64,000 bases of DNA, taken from assembly GCF_900637195.1 (NCBI RefSeq), contig NZ_LR134356.1, positions 1,736,001-1,800,000 of the forward strand. The letters are read 5' to 3'. The notes under the pieces were generated by a model, which searched no databases, was not told the origin of the DNA, and saw only the letters and a list, made by a program, of their open reading frames with translations. A program made the position numbers and the translations under genes. Numbering within the stretch: position 1 is the first letter of the stretch; every line of letters begins with the position of its first letter. Source of the DNA: Mycolicibacterium aurum (GTDB taxonomy: Bacteria; Actinomycetota; Actinomycetes; Mycobacteriales; Mycobacteriaceae). Positions 28,164 to 38,711 of the stretch are shown piece after piece.

Positions 28164-29376
28164 CGGCACGCTCCTTCGCCGGAAGCGGCGGCACCGGGAA
28201 AGCGCCGTCGACAACCGGATGGACGGTGGGTTCGGGGATGGCTCTGGGACGTTTGGCCCGCACCGCCGCCCAGCCGATCAGACCCGCGACGATGACGAGG
28301 CCGACCACGGCGGTGACCCAGGTTCTGTCGTCCACGTCGAGCAGGGTGTGGAGGAACGCCACGATCATCGTCCACACCAGCGAGACCGGGATGAGTACTT
28401 TCCACCCCAGCACCATGAACTGGTCGTAGCGCATCCGGGGCAGGGTGGCGCGCAGCCACATGAAGAAGAACAGGAACAGCCACACCTTCGCGGTGAACCA
28501 CAGCAGCGGCCACCAACCGCTGTTGGCCCCCTCCCAGATGCTGATGGGCCACGGGGCATGCCAGCCGCCGAGGAACAGCGTGGTGGCCAGCGCCGACACC
28601 GTGGTCATGTTGACGTATTCGGCAAGCATGAACATCGCGAACTTCAGCGACGAGTATTCGGTGTGGAAGCCGCCGACGAGCTCGCCCTCGGCTTCGGGGA
28701 GATCGAAAGGCGCACGGTTGGTTTCACCGACCATCGAGGTCAGGTACACCAGGAAGGAGGGCAGGAGCAGGAAGATGTACCAGGTGTCGTTCTGGGTGGC
28801 GACGATGCCCGATGTCGACATCGTGCCTGCGAAGATGAACACCGCGACGAACGACAGCGCCATCGCGATCTCGTAGGACACCACCTGTGCCGACGAGCGC
28901 AGGCCACCCAGCAGCGGGTACACCGACCCGGACGCCCAGCCGGCCAGCACGATGCCGTAGACCCCGATCGAGGTGACCGCCAGGATGTAGAGCACGGCCA
29001 CGGGCAGGTCGGTCAACTGCAGTGCGGTCCGGTGACCGAACACCGACACCTCACCGCCCAGCGGGATGACCGCGAAGGCCAGAAACGCCGGAATCACCGA
29101 GATCACCGGCGCGGCAAGGTAAATCCACTTGTCGACGCCTGCCGGGATGAGCCCCTCCTTGAGCGCAAGCTTCACCCCGTCGGCCAGTGACTGCAGCAGG
29201 CCGTGCGGACCCACCCGGTTGGGCCCGAAACGCAACTGCATACGGCCCAGGATCTTGCGCTCGATCAGGATCGCCGACAGCACGGTGAGCAACAGGAAGA
29301 CGAAGATGCCGAGCGACTTGGCGAGGATCAACCACCACGGATCGTGGCCGAACAGCGTCGTATCCGGATAGGTCAC
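28156..29376 (-). CDS. nuoH: NADH-quinone oxidoreductase subunit H
   Basis: The 406-residue membrane subunit forms the quinone chamber with NuoB and NuoD. It has about eight helices and the signatures [22 protein letters not shown] and [24 protein letters not shown], both facing the quinone site, plus [11 protein letters not shown] near the C-terminus. After the last helix a Pro-rich cytoplasmic tail of about 40 residues follows, longer than in enterobacteria. The GTG start overlaps the nuoG stop in GTGA. Confidence 0.96.
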   Translation of the reverse strand: MTYPDTTLFGHDPWWLILAKSLGIFVFLLLTVLSAILIERKILGRMQLRFGPNRVGPHGLLQSLADGVKLALKEGLIPAGVDKWIYLAAPVISVIPAFLAFAVIPLGGEVSVFGHRTALQLTDLPVAVLYILAVTSIGVYGIVLAGWASGSVYPLLGGLRSSAQVVSYEIAMALSFVAVFIFAGTMSTSGIVATQNDTWYIFLLLPSFLVYLTSMVGETNRAPFDLPEAEGELVGGFHTEYSSLKFAMFMLAEYVNMTTVSALATTLFLGGWHAPWPISIWEGANSGWWPLLWFTAKVWLFLFFFMWLRATLPRMRYDQFMVLGWKVLIPVSLVWTMIVAFLHTLLDVDDRTWVTAVVGLVIVAGLIGWAAVRAKRPRAIPEPTVHPVVDGAFPVPPLPAKERADV

Positions 29377-31760
29377 TGGTCAGCCCGCCCGATGCTCACC
29401 ACGGCACCGGTGGTCACCCCGAGTGCACTGTGCACGTGACTGCCCGGGGAGTTCAGCGGCAGCCACACGACGCGATCGCCCATGTCGGTCACCTCGACCG
29501 GCAGCGTGATCGCTCCGCGGTCCGTGCTGACCGTGAGCAGGTCGCCGTCGCCGGCCCCGATCTCGGCCGCGGTCGCCGGGGACAGCCGGGCAGCGGGAGG
29601 CCTGGCGGTACCGGCGAGGTAGGGCTCACCGTCCTGCAGCAAGCCGGCATCGAGCAGCAGACGCCATCCGGCGAGCACGGCCTGCCCGAGGCCTGGTTCC
29701 GTCGTCACCGGATCGGGGTGCGCGGTCGCGGGGCGCTCTCCGGACCACAATCCGAGGCGAGCCCGCTCGTCGGCCGCCGCCGCCACCGTCGGTATTCCCA
29801 GGTCGACGCCGATCTCGTCGGCGAGGAAGGTCAGCACTCGCAGGTCGGTGACCGCGTTCGTGTGCAGGGACGGCTCGAACGGACGAATTCGGCCCTCCCA
29901 GTTGGTGAACGATCCGGACTTTTCGACCACCGGCGCGATGGGGAACACCACGTCCGCCCGCTCGGTGACCTCGCTGGGCCGCAGTTCGAGGCTCACCACG
30001 AACGGCGCTGCGTCGATCGCCGCGAGTGCGGCACCAGGGTCGGGCAGATCGGCCAGTTCGACACCGCCGACCAGAATCGCGGACAACTCGCCGTTGCGGG
30101 CGGCCGCCAGGATGCCGGCAGCGTCGCGGCCGGCGGTATCGGGCAGGGCGTCGACGTTCCAGGCGTCGGCCATCTGCCGGCGTGCGTCCCCGTCGCCGAC
30201 CGGGCGCCCTCCCGGGAGCAGATTCGGCAGCGCCCCGGCCTCCACCGCGCCGCGGTCCCCGGCCCGGCGCGGAATCCACGCCATCCGCGCTCCCGTGACC
30301 TCGGCCAGGCGTGCCGCCGCCGACAGCGCGCCGGGCGACGTCGCCAGACGCTCGCCGACGAGGATGAGCGAGCCCGGCAACGCCAGGAGTTCGTCGTCGG
30401 TGAGCGCGCGCAGTGCGGCCGCCTCGCCGCCGGGAACCGTCGAGACGAGCCTGCCCGCCAGTTTCTCGAGACTGCGGGTGGCCATCGGCGCCACGGAGAT
30501 CACCTGCAGGCCGTGCTTGCGGACCGCTTTGCGTAGCCGCAGGAAGACGATCGGCGACTCCTCCTCGGGTTCCAGCCCGGCGAGCAGCACCGCGGGCGCA
30601 TTCTCCAGGTCGGCGTAGGTGACCGTCATCGGCAACCCCGCGACATTCGCGGCGAGGAAGTCGGCCTCCTCGGCGCTGTGCGCGCGAATACGGAAGTCGA
30701 TGTCGTTGGTGCCCAGCACGATCCGGGCGAACTTCGCGTAGGCGTAGGCGTCTTCTGCGGTTGCTCTGCCGCCGACGAGCACCGCGGCGCGTCCCGCTGC
30801 CGCCGCCAGCCCGGCGCCCGCGACACCCAGTGCCTCCGACCACGACGCCGGTCGCAGCGTGCCATCGTCGTCACGCACCAGTGGGGTGGTGATCCTGTCG
30901 CCGACGGTCGCGTAGCGGAAAGCCCAACGGCCCTTGTCGCAGTTCCATTCCTCGTTGACCTCGGGGTCGTCGCCGGCGAGGCGGCGCAGCACCTTTCCCC
31001 GCCGGTGATCGGTGCGCTGCGCACATCCGGATGCGCAGTGCTCGCACACGCTGGGGCTCGACACCAGATCGAAGGGCCGCGCACGGAACCGGTATGCGGT
31101 GCCGGTCAGCGCTCCCACCGGGCAGATCTGCACCGTGTTGCCCGAGAAGTAGGACTGGAACGGCTCACCCGGTGCGATGCCGACCTGTTGCTGCGCGCCA
31201 CGTTCGAGCAGATCGATGAATCGATCGCCGGCGATCTGGTCGGAGAACCGCGTGCACCGGGCGCACAGGACGCACCGTTCGCGGTCCAGCAGTACCTGTG
31301 ACGAGATGTTGATCGGTTTCGGGAAGGTGCGTTTGACATCCTCGAACCGGGTCTCGACACGGCCGTTCGACATCGCCTGGTTCTGCAGTGGGCACTCGCC
31401 GCCCTTGTCGCAGACCGGGCAGTCCAGCGGGTGATTGATGAGCAGCAGTTCCATCACGCCGTGCTGTGCCTTGTCGGCCGCTTCCGAGGTGTGCTGGGTG
31501 CGTACCACCATGTCGGGCGTCACCGTCGTGGTGCACGACGCCAACGGCTTGCGCTGACCTTCGACCTCCACCAGGCACTGCCTGCAGGCGCCCACCGGAT
31601 CTAGCAGCGGATGATCGCAGAACCGGGGAATCTGCACGCCCATCAACTCGGCGGCCCGAATCACCAAGGTGCCCTTGGGGACCGAGATCTCGTGGTCGTC
31701 GATGGTCAGCGCCACCATCTCGACCGGCGGCGCCTCGGAGGCGCGCTCAGTGACTGTCAT
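29373..31760 (-). CDS. nuoG: NADH-quinone oxidoreductase subunit G
   Basis: The 795-residue peripheral-arm subunit carries several iron-sulfur clusters. An N-terminal 2Fe-2S ferredoxin region ([15 protein letters not shown] with a later Cys in LASC) is followed by a His/Cys 4Fe-4S region ([13 protein letters not shown]), a CVLCARC motif and CEHCASGC, where the molybdopterin-oxidoreductase-like domain begins. The latter lacks a Mo role in complex I. The start is ATG 31758-31760, overlapping the nuoF stop in ATGA. Confidence 0.95.
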   Translation of the reverse strand: MTVTERASEAPPVEMVALTIDDHEISVPKGTLVIRAAELMGVQIPRFCDHPLLDPVGACRQCLVEVEGQRKPLASCTTTVTPDMVVRTQHTSEAADKAQHGVMELLLINHPLDCPVCDKGGECPLQNQAMSNGRVETRFEDVKRTFPKPINISSQVLLDRERCVLCARCTRFSDQIAGDRFIDLLERGAQQQVGIAPGEPFQSYFSGNTVQICPVGALTGTAYRFRARPFDLVSSPSVCEHCASGCAQRTDHRRGKVLRRLAGDDPEVNEEWNCDKGRWAFRYATVGDRITTPLVRDDDGTLRPASWSEALGVAGAGLAAAAGRAAVLVGGRATAEDAYAYAKFARIVLGTNDIDFRIRAHSAEEADFLAANVAGLPMTVTYADLENAPAVLLAGLEPEEESPIVFLRLRKAVRKHGLQVISVAPMATRSLEKLAGRLVSTVPGGEAAALRALTDDELLALPGSLILVGERLATSPGALSAAARLAEVTGARMAWIPRRAGDRGAVEAGALPNLLPGGRPVGDGDARRQMADAWNVDALPDTAGRDAAGILAAARNGELSAILVGGVELADLPDPGAALAAIDAAPFVVSLELRPSEVTERADVVFPIAPVVEKSGSFTNWEGRIRPFEPSLHTNAVTDLRVLTFLADEIGVDLGIPTVAAAADERARLGLWSGERPATAHPDPVTTEPGLGQAVLAGWRLLLDAGLLQDGEPYLAGTARPPAARLSPATAAEIGAGDGDLLTVSTDRGAITLPVEVTDMGDRVVWLPLNSPGSHVHSALGVTTGAVVSIGRADQ

Positions 31761-33076
31761 GCACCCACCCCTTCCGGTGCGACGAGCATCGATGCGTACG
31801 GATCGAACGGGCACCCGCCCGCAACGTGAGCCTCGTACTCGTCGCGGAAATACTTGAGAGACGACACGATCGGGCTGGCCGCGCCATCGCCCAGCGCGCA
31901 GAACGACTTACCGAAGATGCTGTCGGCGATGTCGAGCAGCTTGTCGAGATCGGCCTCGTTGCCCTGGCCGTTTTCCAGTCGTTCGTAGATCTGCGCCAGC
32001 CAGTACGTGCCTTCCCGGCACGGCGTGCACTTACCGCAGGACTCGTGGGCGTAGAACTGCGTCCATCGGCGCACTGCCCGCACCACGCAGGTGGTCTCGT
32101 CGAAGATCTGCAACGCCTTGGTGCCGAGCATAGAGCCGACGCCGGCCATGCCCTCGTAATCCAGTGGGACATCCAGATGTTCGGCCGTCAGCAGCGGTGT
32201 GGACGAGCCGCCCGGTGTCCAGAACTTCAGCTCGTGGCCTGCCCGCACGCCGCCGGCGTAGTCGAGCAGCTCGCGCAGAGTGATGCCGAGCGGTGCCTCG
32301 TACTGGCCGGGCGTGGTGACGTGACCGGACAGCGAATACAGCGTGAAACCGGGCGACTTCTCCGAACCCATGGAACGGAACCAGTCCACGCCGTTGAGCA
32401 GGACCGGCGGGACGCTGGCGATCGACTCGACATTGTTGACCACCGTCGGGCAGGCGTAGAGACCGGCGACGGCCGGGAACGGCGGCCGCAGCCGGGGCTG
32501 ACCCCGCCGACCCTCCAGCGAGTCCAGCAGTGCGGTCTCCTCACCGCAGATGTAGGCACCCGCGCCTGCGTGTACGACCAGTTCCAGGTCGAAACCCGAG
32601 CCGTGGATGTCGTTCCCCAGATGTCCTGCGGCATACGCCTCGGCGACCGCGGCCTGCAGCCGGCGCAGCACCGGGACGACCTCACCGCGCAGATAGATGA
32701 ACGCGTGATGCGCGCGGATTGCGTACGCCGCGATGATGGCGCCCTCCACCAGGAAGTGGGGGGTGGTCATCATCAACGGAATGTCCTTGCACGTACCGGG
32801 TTCCGATTCATCGGCGTTGATCACCAGATAGTGCGGCTTGGCGGCCGGGCCGTCGTCACCCTGTGGAATGAACGACCACTTCGTCCCGGTCGGGAAGCCG
32901 GCACCGCCTCGCCCCCGTAAACCGGAGTCCTTCACGGTCGTAATGACGTCATCCGGCCCCATCGCCAATGCCCGCTCCAGGGCCTGATATCCACCGTGGC
33001 GGCTATAGGTGTCCAACGACCACGGTTCGGGCTCGTCCCAGAATCGGCTGAGGACAGGTGTCAGAGGTGTCGTCAC
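31757..33076 (-). CDS. nuoF: NADH-quinone oxidoreductase subunit F (NADH and FMN site)
   Basis: The 439-residue subunit oxidises NADH. The NADH-binding glycine loop [10 protein letters not shown] is at residues 55-64, FMN-contact sequence [14 protein letters not shown] follows, and the 4Fe-4S motif [13 protein letters not shown] lies near residue 350. GTG start overlapping the nuoE stop in GTGA; the stop overlaps nuoG in ATGA. Confidence 0.96.
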   Translation of the reverse strand: MTTPLTPVLSRFWDEPEPWSLDTYSRHGGYQALERALAMGPDDVITTVKDSGLRGRGGAGFPTGTKWSFIPQGDDGPAAKPHYLVINADESEPGTCKDIPLMMTTPHFLVEGAIIAAYAIRAHHAFIYLRGEVVPVLRRLQAAVAEAYAAGHLGNDIHGSGFDLELVVHAGAGAYICGEETALLDSLEGRRGQPRLRPPFPAVAGLYACPTVVNNVESIASVPPVLLNGVDWFRSMGSEKSPGFTLYSLSGHVTTPGQYEAPLGITLRELLDYAGGVRAGHELKFWTPGGSSTPLLTAEHLDVPLDYEGMAGVGSMLGTKALQIFDETTCVVRAVRRWTQFYAHESCGKCTPCREGTYWLAQIYERLENGQGNEADLDKLLDIADSIFGKSFCALGDGAASPIVSSLKYFRDEYEAHVAGGCPFDPYASMLVAPEGVGA

Positions 33077-33942
33077 GAGTTGGCCTCTTCGGGATCGGTT
33101 TCCGCCGTCGACGATTCGGCCGGGACGGTGGCCGACGGAGCCGGTGCCGGTTCGTCCTTGACGGACTCGGCCGCCACGGCCTCGTCATGTCCGGCCGAGG
33201 TGCCCGACGTATCCGTGGGAGTACCGGGTTCCGGGGCGGACATATCGTGCTCGTGCGCGAACCGCAGCCCGGCCAGCGTCGCCGCACCCACGGGTCCGGC
33301 GGTGGCCGCACTGCCCGGGCTCGGCAGGCCGGCGAGAAGTCTCGCTGTCTCGCGGAACGTGCACAGCGACCCGCTTCGCGACGGCATCGGGATATCGCCC
33401 GTACGCAGCGCATCGACGAGATCACGTGCCGAGGAGGGCGTTTGATTGTCGAAGAAGTCCCAGTTGACCATCACCACCGGCGCGTAATCGCATGCAGCGT
33501 TGCACTCGACGTGCTCGAGGGTGACCCGCCCGTCGGCGGTGGTCTGTCCGGCTTCGATGTCCAGATGGTTCTCCAGGGCCTCAAGGATCGCGTCGCCGCC
33601 CATGACGGCGCACAGCGTGTTCGTGCATACGCCCACCAGGTAGTCACCGGTGGGGGTGCGCCGGTACATGGAGTAGAACGTGGCGACCGCCGTCACCTCG
33701 GCAGGTGTCAGTCCCAATTGCCCTGCGCAGAAACTGATTCCCGCTGGCGTGAGACAGCCGTCCTCGGCCTGCACGAGATGCAGCAGGGGAAGGAGCGCCG
33801 ATCTGGGCTGCGGGTAGCGCCCGATGATCTGCGCCGCATCAGCCTGCAGGCGCTCCGCCACATCTGCGGCATAGGTGGCGGGCCCATGGATCGGTGGTCC
33901 CGGCTCGTCGGGGCGCTGACCGAGCTCGACGAAGATCGTCAC
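33073..33942 (-). CDS. nuoE: NADH-quinone oxidoreductase subunit E (2Fe-2S), with a long acidic tail
   Basis: The 289-residue thioredoxin-like subunit carries the 2Fe-2S cluster bound by Cys106, Cys111, Cys147 and Cys151. The fold ends near residue 230; beyond it is a tail of about 55 residues made mostly of Ala, Pro, Ser, Thr, Glu and Asp, with no predicted structure. I start at GTG 33940-33942, behind GAGGAG; a TTG at 33966 would add eight residues containing the ribosome-binding site. A short gap separates it from nuoD, one of two gaps within the operon. Confidence 0.94.
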   Translation of the reverse strand: MTIFVELGQRPDEPGPPIHGPATYAADVAERLQADAAQIIGRYPQPRSALLPLLHLVQAEDGCLTPAGISFCAGQLGLTPAEVTAVATFYSMYRRTPTGDYLVGVCTNTLCAVMGGDAILEALENHLDIEAGQTTADGRVTLEHVECNAACDYAPVVMVNWDFFDNQTPSSARDLVDALRTGDIPMPSRSGSLCTFRETARLLAGLPSPGSAATAGPVGAATLAGLRFAHEHDMSAPEPGTPTDTSGTSAGHDEAVAAESVKDEPAPAPSATVPAESSTAETDPEEANS

Positions 33943-33970
33943 CTGTGCCGTCTCCTCTTCGCGCAAGCGC

Positions 33971-35308
33971 TCATCGGTCCACCCCGCCCATCACCGGATC
34001 GATCGACGCCACCGCCGTGATGGCGTCGGCAACCATGCCGCCCTCGCACATCGCCGCCACCGCTTGAAGATTGGTGAACGACGGGTCCCGATAGTGCACG
34101 CGGTACGGCCTGGTGCCACCGTCGGACACCATGTGCACTCCCAGCTCGCCCCGCGGTGATTCCACCGCGGTGTAGACCTGGCCCGCCGGCACACGGATGC
34201 CCTCGGTGACCAGTTTGAAGTGATGGATCAGGCCTTCCATCGAATGACCCATGATCTTGGCGATGTGCTCGGGGGAGTTACCCAGACCGTCCGGGCCGAC
34301 CTTCAGGTCGGCCGGCCAGGCCAGCTTCTTGTCGGTGATCATCACCGGCTCTCCGGTCGAGCGTTCGAGTCTGTCGACACATTGCTCGACGATCTTGATC
34401 GACTCGCGCATCTCCTTCACGCGGATCAGGTAACGGCCATAGGAGTCACACCGGTCGTCGGTGACGACATCGAAATCGTATGTCTCGTAGCCGCAATAGG
34501 GCTGCGACTTGCGCAGGTCGTGCGGCAGGCCGGTGGAGCGCAGTATCGGGCCGGTGATACCGAGGGCCATGCACCCGGTGAGGTCGAGGTAGCCGATGTC
34601 CTGTGTGCGGGCCTTCCAGATGTAGTTCTCGTTGAGCAGGTTCTCCATGTCGCGCAGCCGGGTGGGCAACAGCGTGAGCAGGTCCCGCACCTGGGGAAGA
34701 CCTTCGTCGGGCAGATCGGCGGCCACTCCGCCGGGCCGGATGTAGGCGTTGTTCATGCGGAGCCCGGTGATGGTCTCGAACACCGACAGGATCAGTTCGC
34801 GTTCCCGGAAACCGAGGAACATCGCTGTCATGGCGCCGAGTTCCATGCCGCCGGTCGCGAGGGCGACCAGGTGGCTGGAGATCCTGTTGAGCTCCATCAT
34901 CATCACCCGGATCACGGAGGCGCGCTCCGGGATGTCGTCGGTGACGCCCAGCAGTTTCTCCACTCCGAGGCAGTACACGGTCTCGTTGAAGAACGGTGAC
35001 AGGTAATCCATTCGGGTCACGAACGTGACGCCCTGGGTCCAGGTGCGGAATTCCAGGTTCTTCTCGATACCGGTGTGCAGGTAGCCGATCCCGCACCGGG
35101 CCTCGACGATGGTCTCGCCCTCGATCTCCAGGATCAACCGCAGCACCCCGTGCGTCGACGGATGCTGTGGCCCCATGTTGACGACGATGCGCTCGCCGGC
35201 GTTCTCGGCGGCATTCTGCCGGGCGGCAGTGACGACTTGGTCCCAGTCCTGGCCGCCGACGACAACCACACGGTCGGTCGGACCGGGAATGCTCTGCGAC
35301 GTGGTCAT
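33971..35308 (-). CDS. nuoD: NADH-quinone oxidoreductase subunit D
   Basis: The 445-residue 49-kDa-type subunit lines the quinone site with NuoB. The conserved [15 protein letters not shown] loop holds the quinone-site histidines, [16 protein letters not shown] follows, and the C-terminus carries the hydrogenase-like DPVMGGVDR. The hydrogenase NiFe cysteines are absent, as normal for complex I. The ATG start shares one base with the nuoC stop (TGATG). Confidence 0.96.
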   Translation of the reverse strand: MTTSQSIPGPTDRVVVVGGQDWDQVVTAARQNAAENAGERIVVNMGPQHPSTHGVLRLILEIEGETIVEARCGIGYLHTGIEKNLEFRTWTQGVTFVTRMDYLSPFFNETVYCLGVEKLLGVTDDIPERASVIRVMMMELNRISSHLVALATGGMELGAMTAMFLGFRERELILSVFETITGLRMNNAYIRPGGVAADLPDEGLPQVRDLLTLLPTRLRDMENLLNENYIWKARTQDIGYLDLTGCMALGITGPILRSTGLPHDLRKSQPYCGYETYDFDVVTDDRCDSYGRYLIRVKEMRESIKIVEQCVDRLERSTGEPVMITDKKLAWPADLKVGPDGLGNSPEHIAKIMGHSMEGLIHHFKLVTEGIRVPAGQVYTAVESPRGELGVHMVSDGGTRPYRVHYRDPSFTNLQAVAAMCEGGMVADAITAVASIDPVMGGVDR

Positions 35309-36021
35309 CAGTTGTACGCCCTCCGCTCATCGGGCGGCGGGATCTCGGCTCCGTGGTATTCGACCGGAATCCCGCCCAGCGGATAGTCTTTCCGCTGCGG
35401 ATGGCCCACCCAGTCGTCCGGCATCTCGATACGCGTCAGCGAAGGATGTCCGTCGAAGATGATGCCGAAGAAGTCGTAGGTCTCGCGCTCGTGCCAGTCG
35501 GTGGTCGGATACACCCGGAACAGAGAGGGGATGTGCGGATCGCCGTCAGGGGCGGCGACCTCCACGCGGATGCGGCGGTTGTGGGTGATCGACAGCAACG
35601 GGTAGACCGCGTGCAGTTCGCGGCCGGCGTCGCCGGGATAGTGCACCCCGCTCACGCCGAGGCACAACTCGAACCGCAGTGCCGGGTCGTCGCGCAGAGC
35701 CTGGGCGACGACGGCCAGGTGCTCGCGGTGGACCTCCAGGGTGAGCTCGTCACGAAAGACGACAATGCGCTCGATGGATTCGGCAAATGCCTGCTCGCCG
35801 AGCGCGGCGGCCAATGCGTCGACCACGTCGTCGAAGTAACCGCCGTAGGGCCGCGGTGAACTGCCGGGGAGCGCGACCGGCCGGATCAACCGGCCATAGC
35901 CCGAGGTGTCGCCGCTGCCCTTGGCCCCGAACATGCCGCGCCGCACCCCGATCACCTCCGGACCCGCGTCGCCATCGGTGTCGCGGCGCGCCGTCTGCTC
36001 GTCGCCGGAGAGGCCGGTCAC
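35308..36021 (-). CDS. nuoC: NADH-quinone oxidoreductase subunit C
   Basis: The 237-residue 30-kDa-type subunit is a structural part of the peripheral arm. The family signature [19 protein letters not shown] lies near residue 177, followed by RKDYPLGG. The first 55 residues, before the folded domain, are polar and actinobacteria-like. The GTG start overlaps the nuoB stop in GTGA. Confidence 0.95.
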   Translation of the reverse strand: MTGLSGDEQTARRDTDGDAGPEVIGVRRGMFGAKGSGDTSGYGRLIRPVALPGSSPRPYGGYFDDVVDALAAALGEQAFAESIERIVVFRDELTLEVHREHLAVVAQALRDDPALRFELCLGVSGVHYPGDAGRELHAVYPLLSITHNRRIRVEVAAPDGDPHIPSLFRVYPTTDWHERETYDFFGIIFDGHPSLTRIEMPDDWVGHPQRKDYPLGGIPVEYHGAEIPPPDERRAYN

Positions 36022-36572
36022 CGCAGGAGGCCCTTCAGTTCGATCGTCGGCGTGATCGCCAGCGCAGCCTTCTCAGCTTCCCTGATGGCCTCCTCGCGGT
36101 TCACGCCGAGCGGCATCTCCTGAATCTTGTCGTGCAACTTGAGGATTGCGTGTAGCAGCATCTCAGGCCGGGGCGGGCAACCCGGAAGGTAGATATCCAC
36201 GGGTACCACGTGATCGACACCCTGGACGACGGCGTAGTTGTTGAACATGCCGCCGGATGACGCGCACACACCCATCGCCAGGACCCACTTGGGTTCGGCC
36301 ATCTGGTCGTAGATCTGACGTAGTACCGGCGCCATCTTCTGGCTCACCCGGCCCGCGACGATCATCAGATCCGCCTGCCGAGGTGTCGCCGAGAACCGCT
36401 CCATGCCGAACCGGGAGATGTCGAAGCGCGGCCCTGCCGTGGCCATCATCTCGATCGCGCAGCACGCCAGGCCGAACGTCGCCGGCCACAGGGAGCCTTT
36501 GCGCACGTAGCCGGCGACCTTCTCGACCGTCGACAGCAGAATCCCGCCGGGCAGTTTTTCTTCTAGTCCCAT
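36018..36572 (-). CDS. nuoB: NADH-quinone oxidoreductase subunit B (cluster N2)
   Basis: The 184-residue subunit holds the terminal 4Fe-4S cluster that reduces quinone. Ligands are the adjacent Cys37 and Cys38 (GLACCAIE), Cys103 (GVCASSGG) and Cys132 (PGCPPRPE). The ATG at 36570-36572 lies inside the end of nuoA, overlapping it by ten bases. A longer upstream reading would only duplicate nuoA in another frame. Confidence 0.96.
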   Translation of the reverse strand: MGLEEKLPGGILLSTVEKVAGYVRKGSLWPATFGLACCAIEMMATAGPRFDISRFGMERFSATPRQADLMIVAGRVSQKMAPVLRQIYDQMAEPKWVLAMGVCASSGGMFNNYAVVQGVDHVVPVDIYLPGCPPRPEMLLHAILKLHDKIQEMPLGVNREEAIREAEKAALAITPTIELKGLLR

Positions 36573-36937
36573 ACCAGGCCTCCTCGCCGCCACTCGTAGG
36601 CGTATGCCACCGACACGTTGAACAGGAAAAGCGCCACCGCGATAACCCCGAAGGTGCCGATGCTCTCGAACGCGACCGCCCACGGATAGAGGAAAACGAT
36701 CTCGATGTCGAAGATGATGAAGAGCATGGCCGTCAGGTAGTACTTGATCGGGAATCGCTGGGCCGTGGCTGCCACCGCCGGGTCGGACGGATCCATCGGC
36801 TCGATCCCGCACTCGTACGCCTCGAGTTTTGCGTGGTTGTAGCGCCTTGGACCGATCAGCAGCGCGATCCCCACCGAACCGACAGCGAACACAGCAGCGA
36901 TCGCACCAAGCACCAGGATCGGCGTGTACAAATTCAT
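36563..36937 (-). CDS. nuoA: NADH-quinone oxidoreductase subunit A
   Basis: The 124-residue three-helix membrane subunit has the conserved AYECGIEP loop and [25 protein letters not shown], with the acidic residues that line the quinone tunnel. The start at ATG 36935-36937 ([11 protein letters not shown]) agrees with the start of mycobacterial NuoA. It is the first gene of the operon and lies 168 bp after the response regulator gene in the same direction, behind a CRP-like site. Confidence 0.95.
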   Translation of the reverse strand: MNLYTPILVLGAIAAVFAVGSVGIALLIGPRRYNHAKLEAYECGIEPMDPSDPAVAATAQRFPIKYYLTAMLFIIFDIEIVFLYPWAVAFESIGTFGVIAVALFLFNVSVAYAYEWRRGGLVWD

Positions 36938-36966
36938 ACTGCGCAGCAGCTCCTCGGGGCCGTCGA

Positions 36967-36982
36967 TGTGAGCTATGACACA
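36967..36982. promoter_or_regulatory. CRP-like binding site upstream of nuoA
   Basis: TGTGA, six bases, ACACA matches the mycobacterial CRP (Rv3676-type) pattern TGTGA-N6-TCACA in nine of ten fixed positions. It lies 29 bp before the nuoA ATG. On the minus strand a TAGGCT (TANNNT-type -10) directly abuts it, so binding could block initiation. No clear -35 is visible. Confidence 0.5.
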
Positions 36983-37105
36983 GCCTAGCCCTGTTTTAGA
37001 TGCAAGCCACACATTTTGGTTAGTATCGCTTCTGGCGCCATTCGGCGATGCCGCACTGCCTCGAATGGGGCTGTGCAGCAGTGAATTTCGTTATCTGGAC
37101 GGCTG

Positions 37106-37522
37106 TCAGGCGGGGCGTAGCAGCGACACGACCGCGTCGCCCAACCGGATCGGGTCGATCGGATGCGGCACCGCAGCCTCCGCGCGCGACCATCGGGCCA
37201 GCCACGCGTCATCGGGGCGTCCCGTCAACACCAGCACCGGCGGACAGTGTGCGATCTCATCCTTGAGTTGTTTGGCGATTCCCATCCCGCCGACCGGGGA
37301 CGCCTCCCCGTCGAGGATCACAAGATCGAACCCGCCCTCGTCCATCTGCCTTATCACCATCGGGCCGGTGGCGATCTCGACGTAGCTCAGTTCCGGAAGC
37401 TCTGGATGGATCCGTTTGCCGAGCGCAAGCCGGACCTGCTCCCTGGTCCTCGGGTTGTCGCTGTAGACGAGGATCCGCAACGGGTCCAGCGGCCGCGATT
37501 GCTCGCGGGATGGCACAGCCAT
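37106..37522 (-). CDS. Orphan response-regulator receiver protein, Rv3143-like
   Basis: This 138-residue single receiver domain has no output domain. The phospho-acceptor is Asp71 in FDLVILDGEA, and Asp22 is part of the acidic pocket (YSDNP), whose partner position is Ser21. The invariant lysine of strand 5 is replaced by His120 in VPHPIDP, and Thr100 is kept. It lies directly upstream of nuoA, as Rv3143 does in M. tuberculosis, so it probably links a signal to complex I or respiration. With the lysine missing, phosphorylation-dependent signalling may be altered. Confidence 0.88.
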   Translation of the reverse strand: MAVPSREQSRPLDPLRILVYSDNPRTREQVRLALGKRIHPELPELSYVEIATGPMVIRQMDEGGFDLVILDGEASPVGGMGIAKQLKDEIAHCPPVLVLTGRPDDAWLARWSRAEAAVPHPIDPIRLGDAVVSLLRPA

Positions 37523-37631
37523 GCGCGCGATGTTAGCCCGGTGGCGGTACCCCGACGTTCAAGTCGCCGAAAATGGCCCGGTGTAGCGCTGTTCCGGCCA
37601 CGAATGCTGTTCCCATGCCGGTGAACTGACC

Positions 37632-38024
37632 TCACGACTGGGCCGGTGACATCAACGCCGCCATCTCGGCGGGGTCGAAGTACTCGTCGACGCGGGTTAT
37701 CAGACCGTCCGTACCGACCTTGATCACGATGCACACCCGCATCGCAATCGAAGCGCCACTGTGGGCGTCGGCGTGCAGGATGTGCTGCTGGACGAATCCG
37801 CCGTCGAACAGCTGACGGTCCAGGATCTCGTACCGTCGGCCGGCGGTGGTCCTGATGAACCAGTCGATGATCTTCACCGACCGTCTGTGGTCGTTGTCCC
37901 GGCTGTCGCCGCTGTGCCACACCGATACGCCAGGGCTGAACAGTTGCGACACGGTCTCGAGGTCACTGCCAGCGATGGCGGCGAACAACCTGTCGGCAAC
38001 GGCGTCGATGGCGGTGTCCGTCAC
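37632..38024 (-). CDS. SnoaL/NTF2-like protein
   Basis: The 130-residue protein has the cone-shaped alpha+beta fold pattern of the SnoaL-like/NTF2 superfamily: a helical start (IDAVADRLFAAIAGSDLETVSQLF) and strands carrying VSVWHSGDSRD, with the Trp-His pair common in the pocket. The start is GTG 38022-38024 behind GAGGT. Members are isomerases, hydratases or binding proteins and the substrate cannot be told. It is divergent from a methyltransferase gene with a gap of 42 bp and follows the same direction as the response regulator. Confidence 0.8.
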   Translation of the reverse strand: MTDTAIDAVADRLFAAIAGSDLETVSQLFSPGVSVWHSGDSRDNDHRRSVKIIDWFIRTTAGRRYEILDRQLFDGGFVQQHILHADAHSGASIAMRVCIVIKVGTDGLITRVDEYFDPAEMAALMSPAQS

Positions 38025-38066
38025 GGCATTGACCTCAACTTCGGTTCAGGTTGAACACTGGTGGGC

Positions 38067-38696
38067 ATGGACCTGACCCCCACGATCTCCCGTTTCGACG
38101 ACTTCTACAAGAACCAGACCCCGCCATGGGTCATCGGCGAGCCGCAACCGGCCATCGTCGAGCTCGAACGCAGCGGCCTCATCACCGGCCGCGTGCTCGA
38201 CGTCGGCTGCGGCGCCGGCGAGCACACAATCCTGCTGGCCGCGGCCGGCTATGACGTGCTCGGCGTGGACGGTGCGCCCACCGCCGTCGAGCAGGCGCGC
38301 CGCAACGCCGCCGACCGCGGCGTCGACGCCCGCTTCGAGGTCGCCGACGCATTGCACCTGGCCGGTACCCCGAGCTACGACACGGTGGTCGACAGCGCGT
38401 TGTTCCACATCTTCGATGACGGTGACCGCGCCGCTTATGTCCGCAGCCTGCACAACGCCACCCGCCCGGGCTCGGTCGTGCACGTGCTTGCGCTGTCCGA
38501 TGCCGGGCGTGGGTTCGGGCCCGAGGTCAGCGAGCGCACCATCCGTGATGCGTTCGGTGCCGGTTGGGATGTCGAATCGCTGACCACGACCACCTACCGG
38601 GGGCTGGTGACCGAGGTGCATGCCGACGCGCTGGGACTCGCTGTCGGTGCCGTGGTCGACGAACCGGCCTGGCTGGTGCGCGTCCGCCGACGCTGA
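38067..38696 (+). CDS. SAM-dependent methyltransferase (class I)
   Basis: The 209-residue protein has the Rossmann methyltransferase fold. Motif I VLDVGCGAG is at residues 43-51, the acidic end of strand 2 is in VLGVDGA, and a later VVDSALFHIF segment is motif IV-like. The N-terminal FYKNQTPPWVIGEPQP matches the mycobacterial small-molecule methyltransferases with unknown substrates. ATG 38067 is chosen; GTG at 38061 is also possible. It faces the DUF6285-like gene end-to-end. Confidence 0.85.
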   Translation: MDLTPTISRFDDFYKNQTPPWVIGEPQPAIVELERSGLITGRVLDVGCGAGEHTILLAAAGYDVLGVDGAPTAVEQARRNAADRGVDARFEVADALHLAGTPSYDTVVDSALFHIFDDGDRAAYVRSLHNATRPGSVVHVLALSDAGRGFGPEVSERTIRDAFGAGWDVESLTTTTYRGLVTEVHADALGLAVGAVVDEPAWLVRVRRR

Positions 38697-38711
38697 CCGG
38701 CTGACGCAGGC

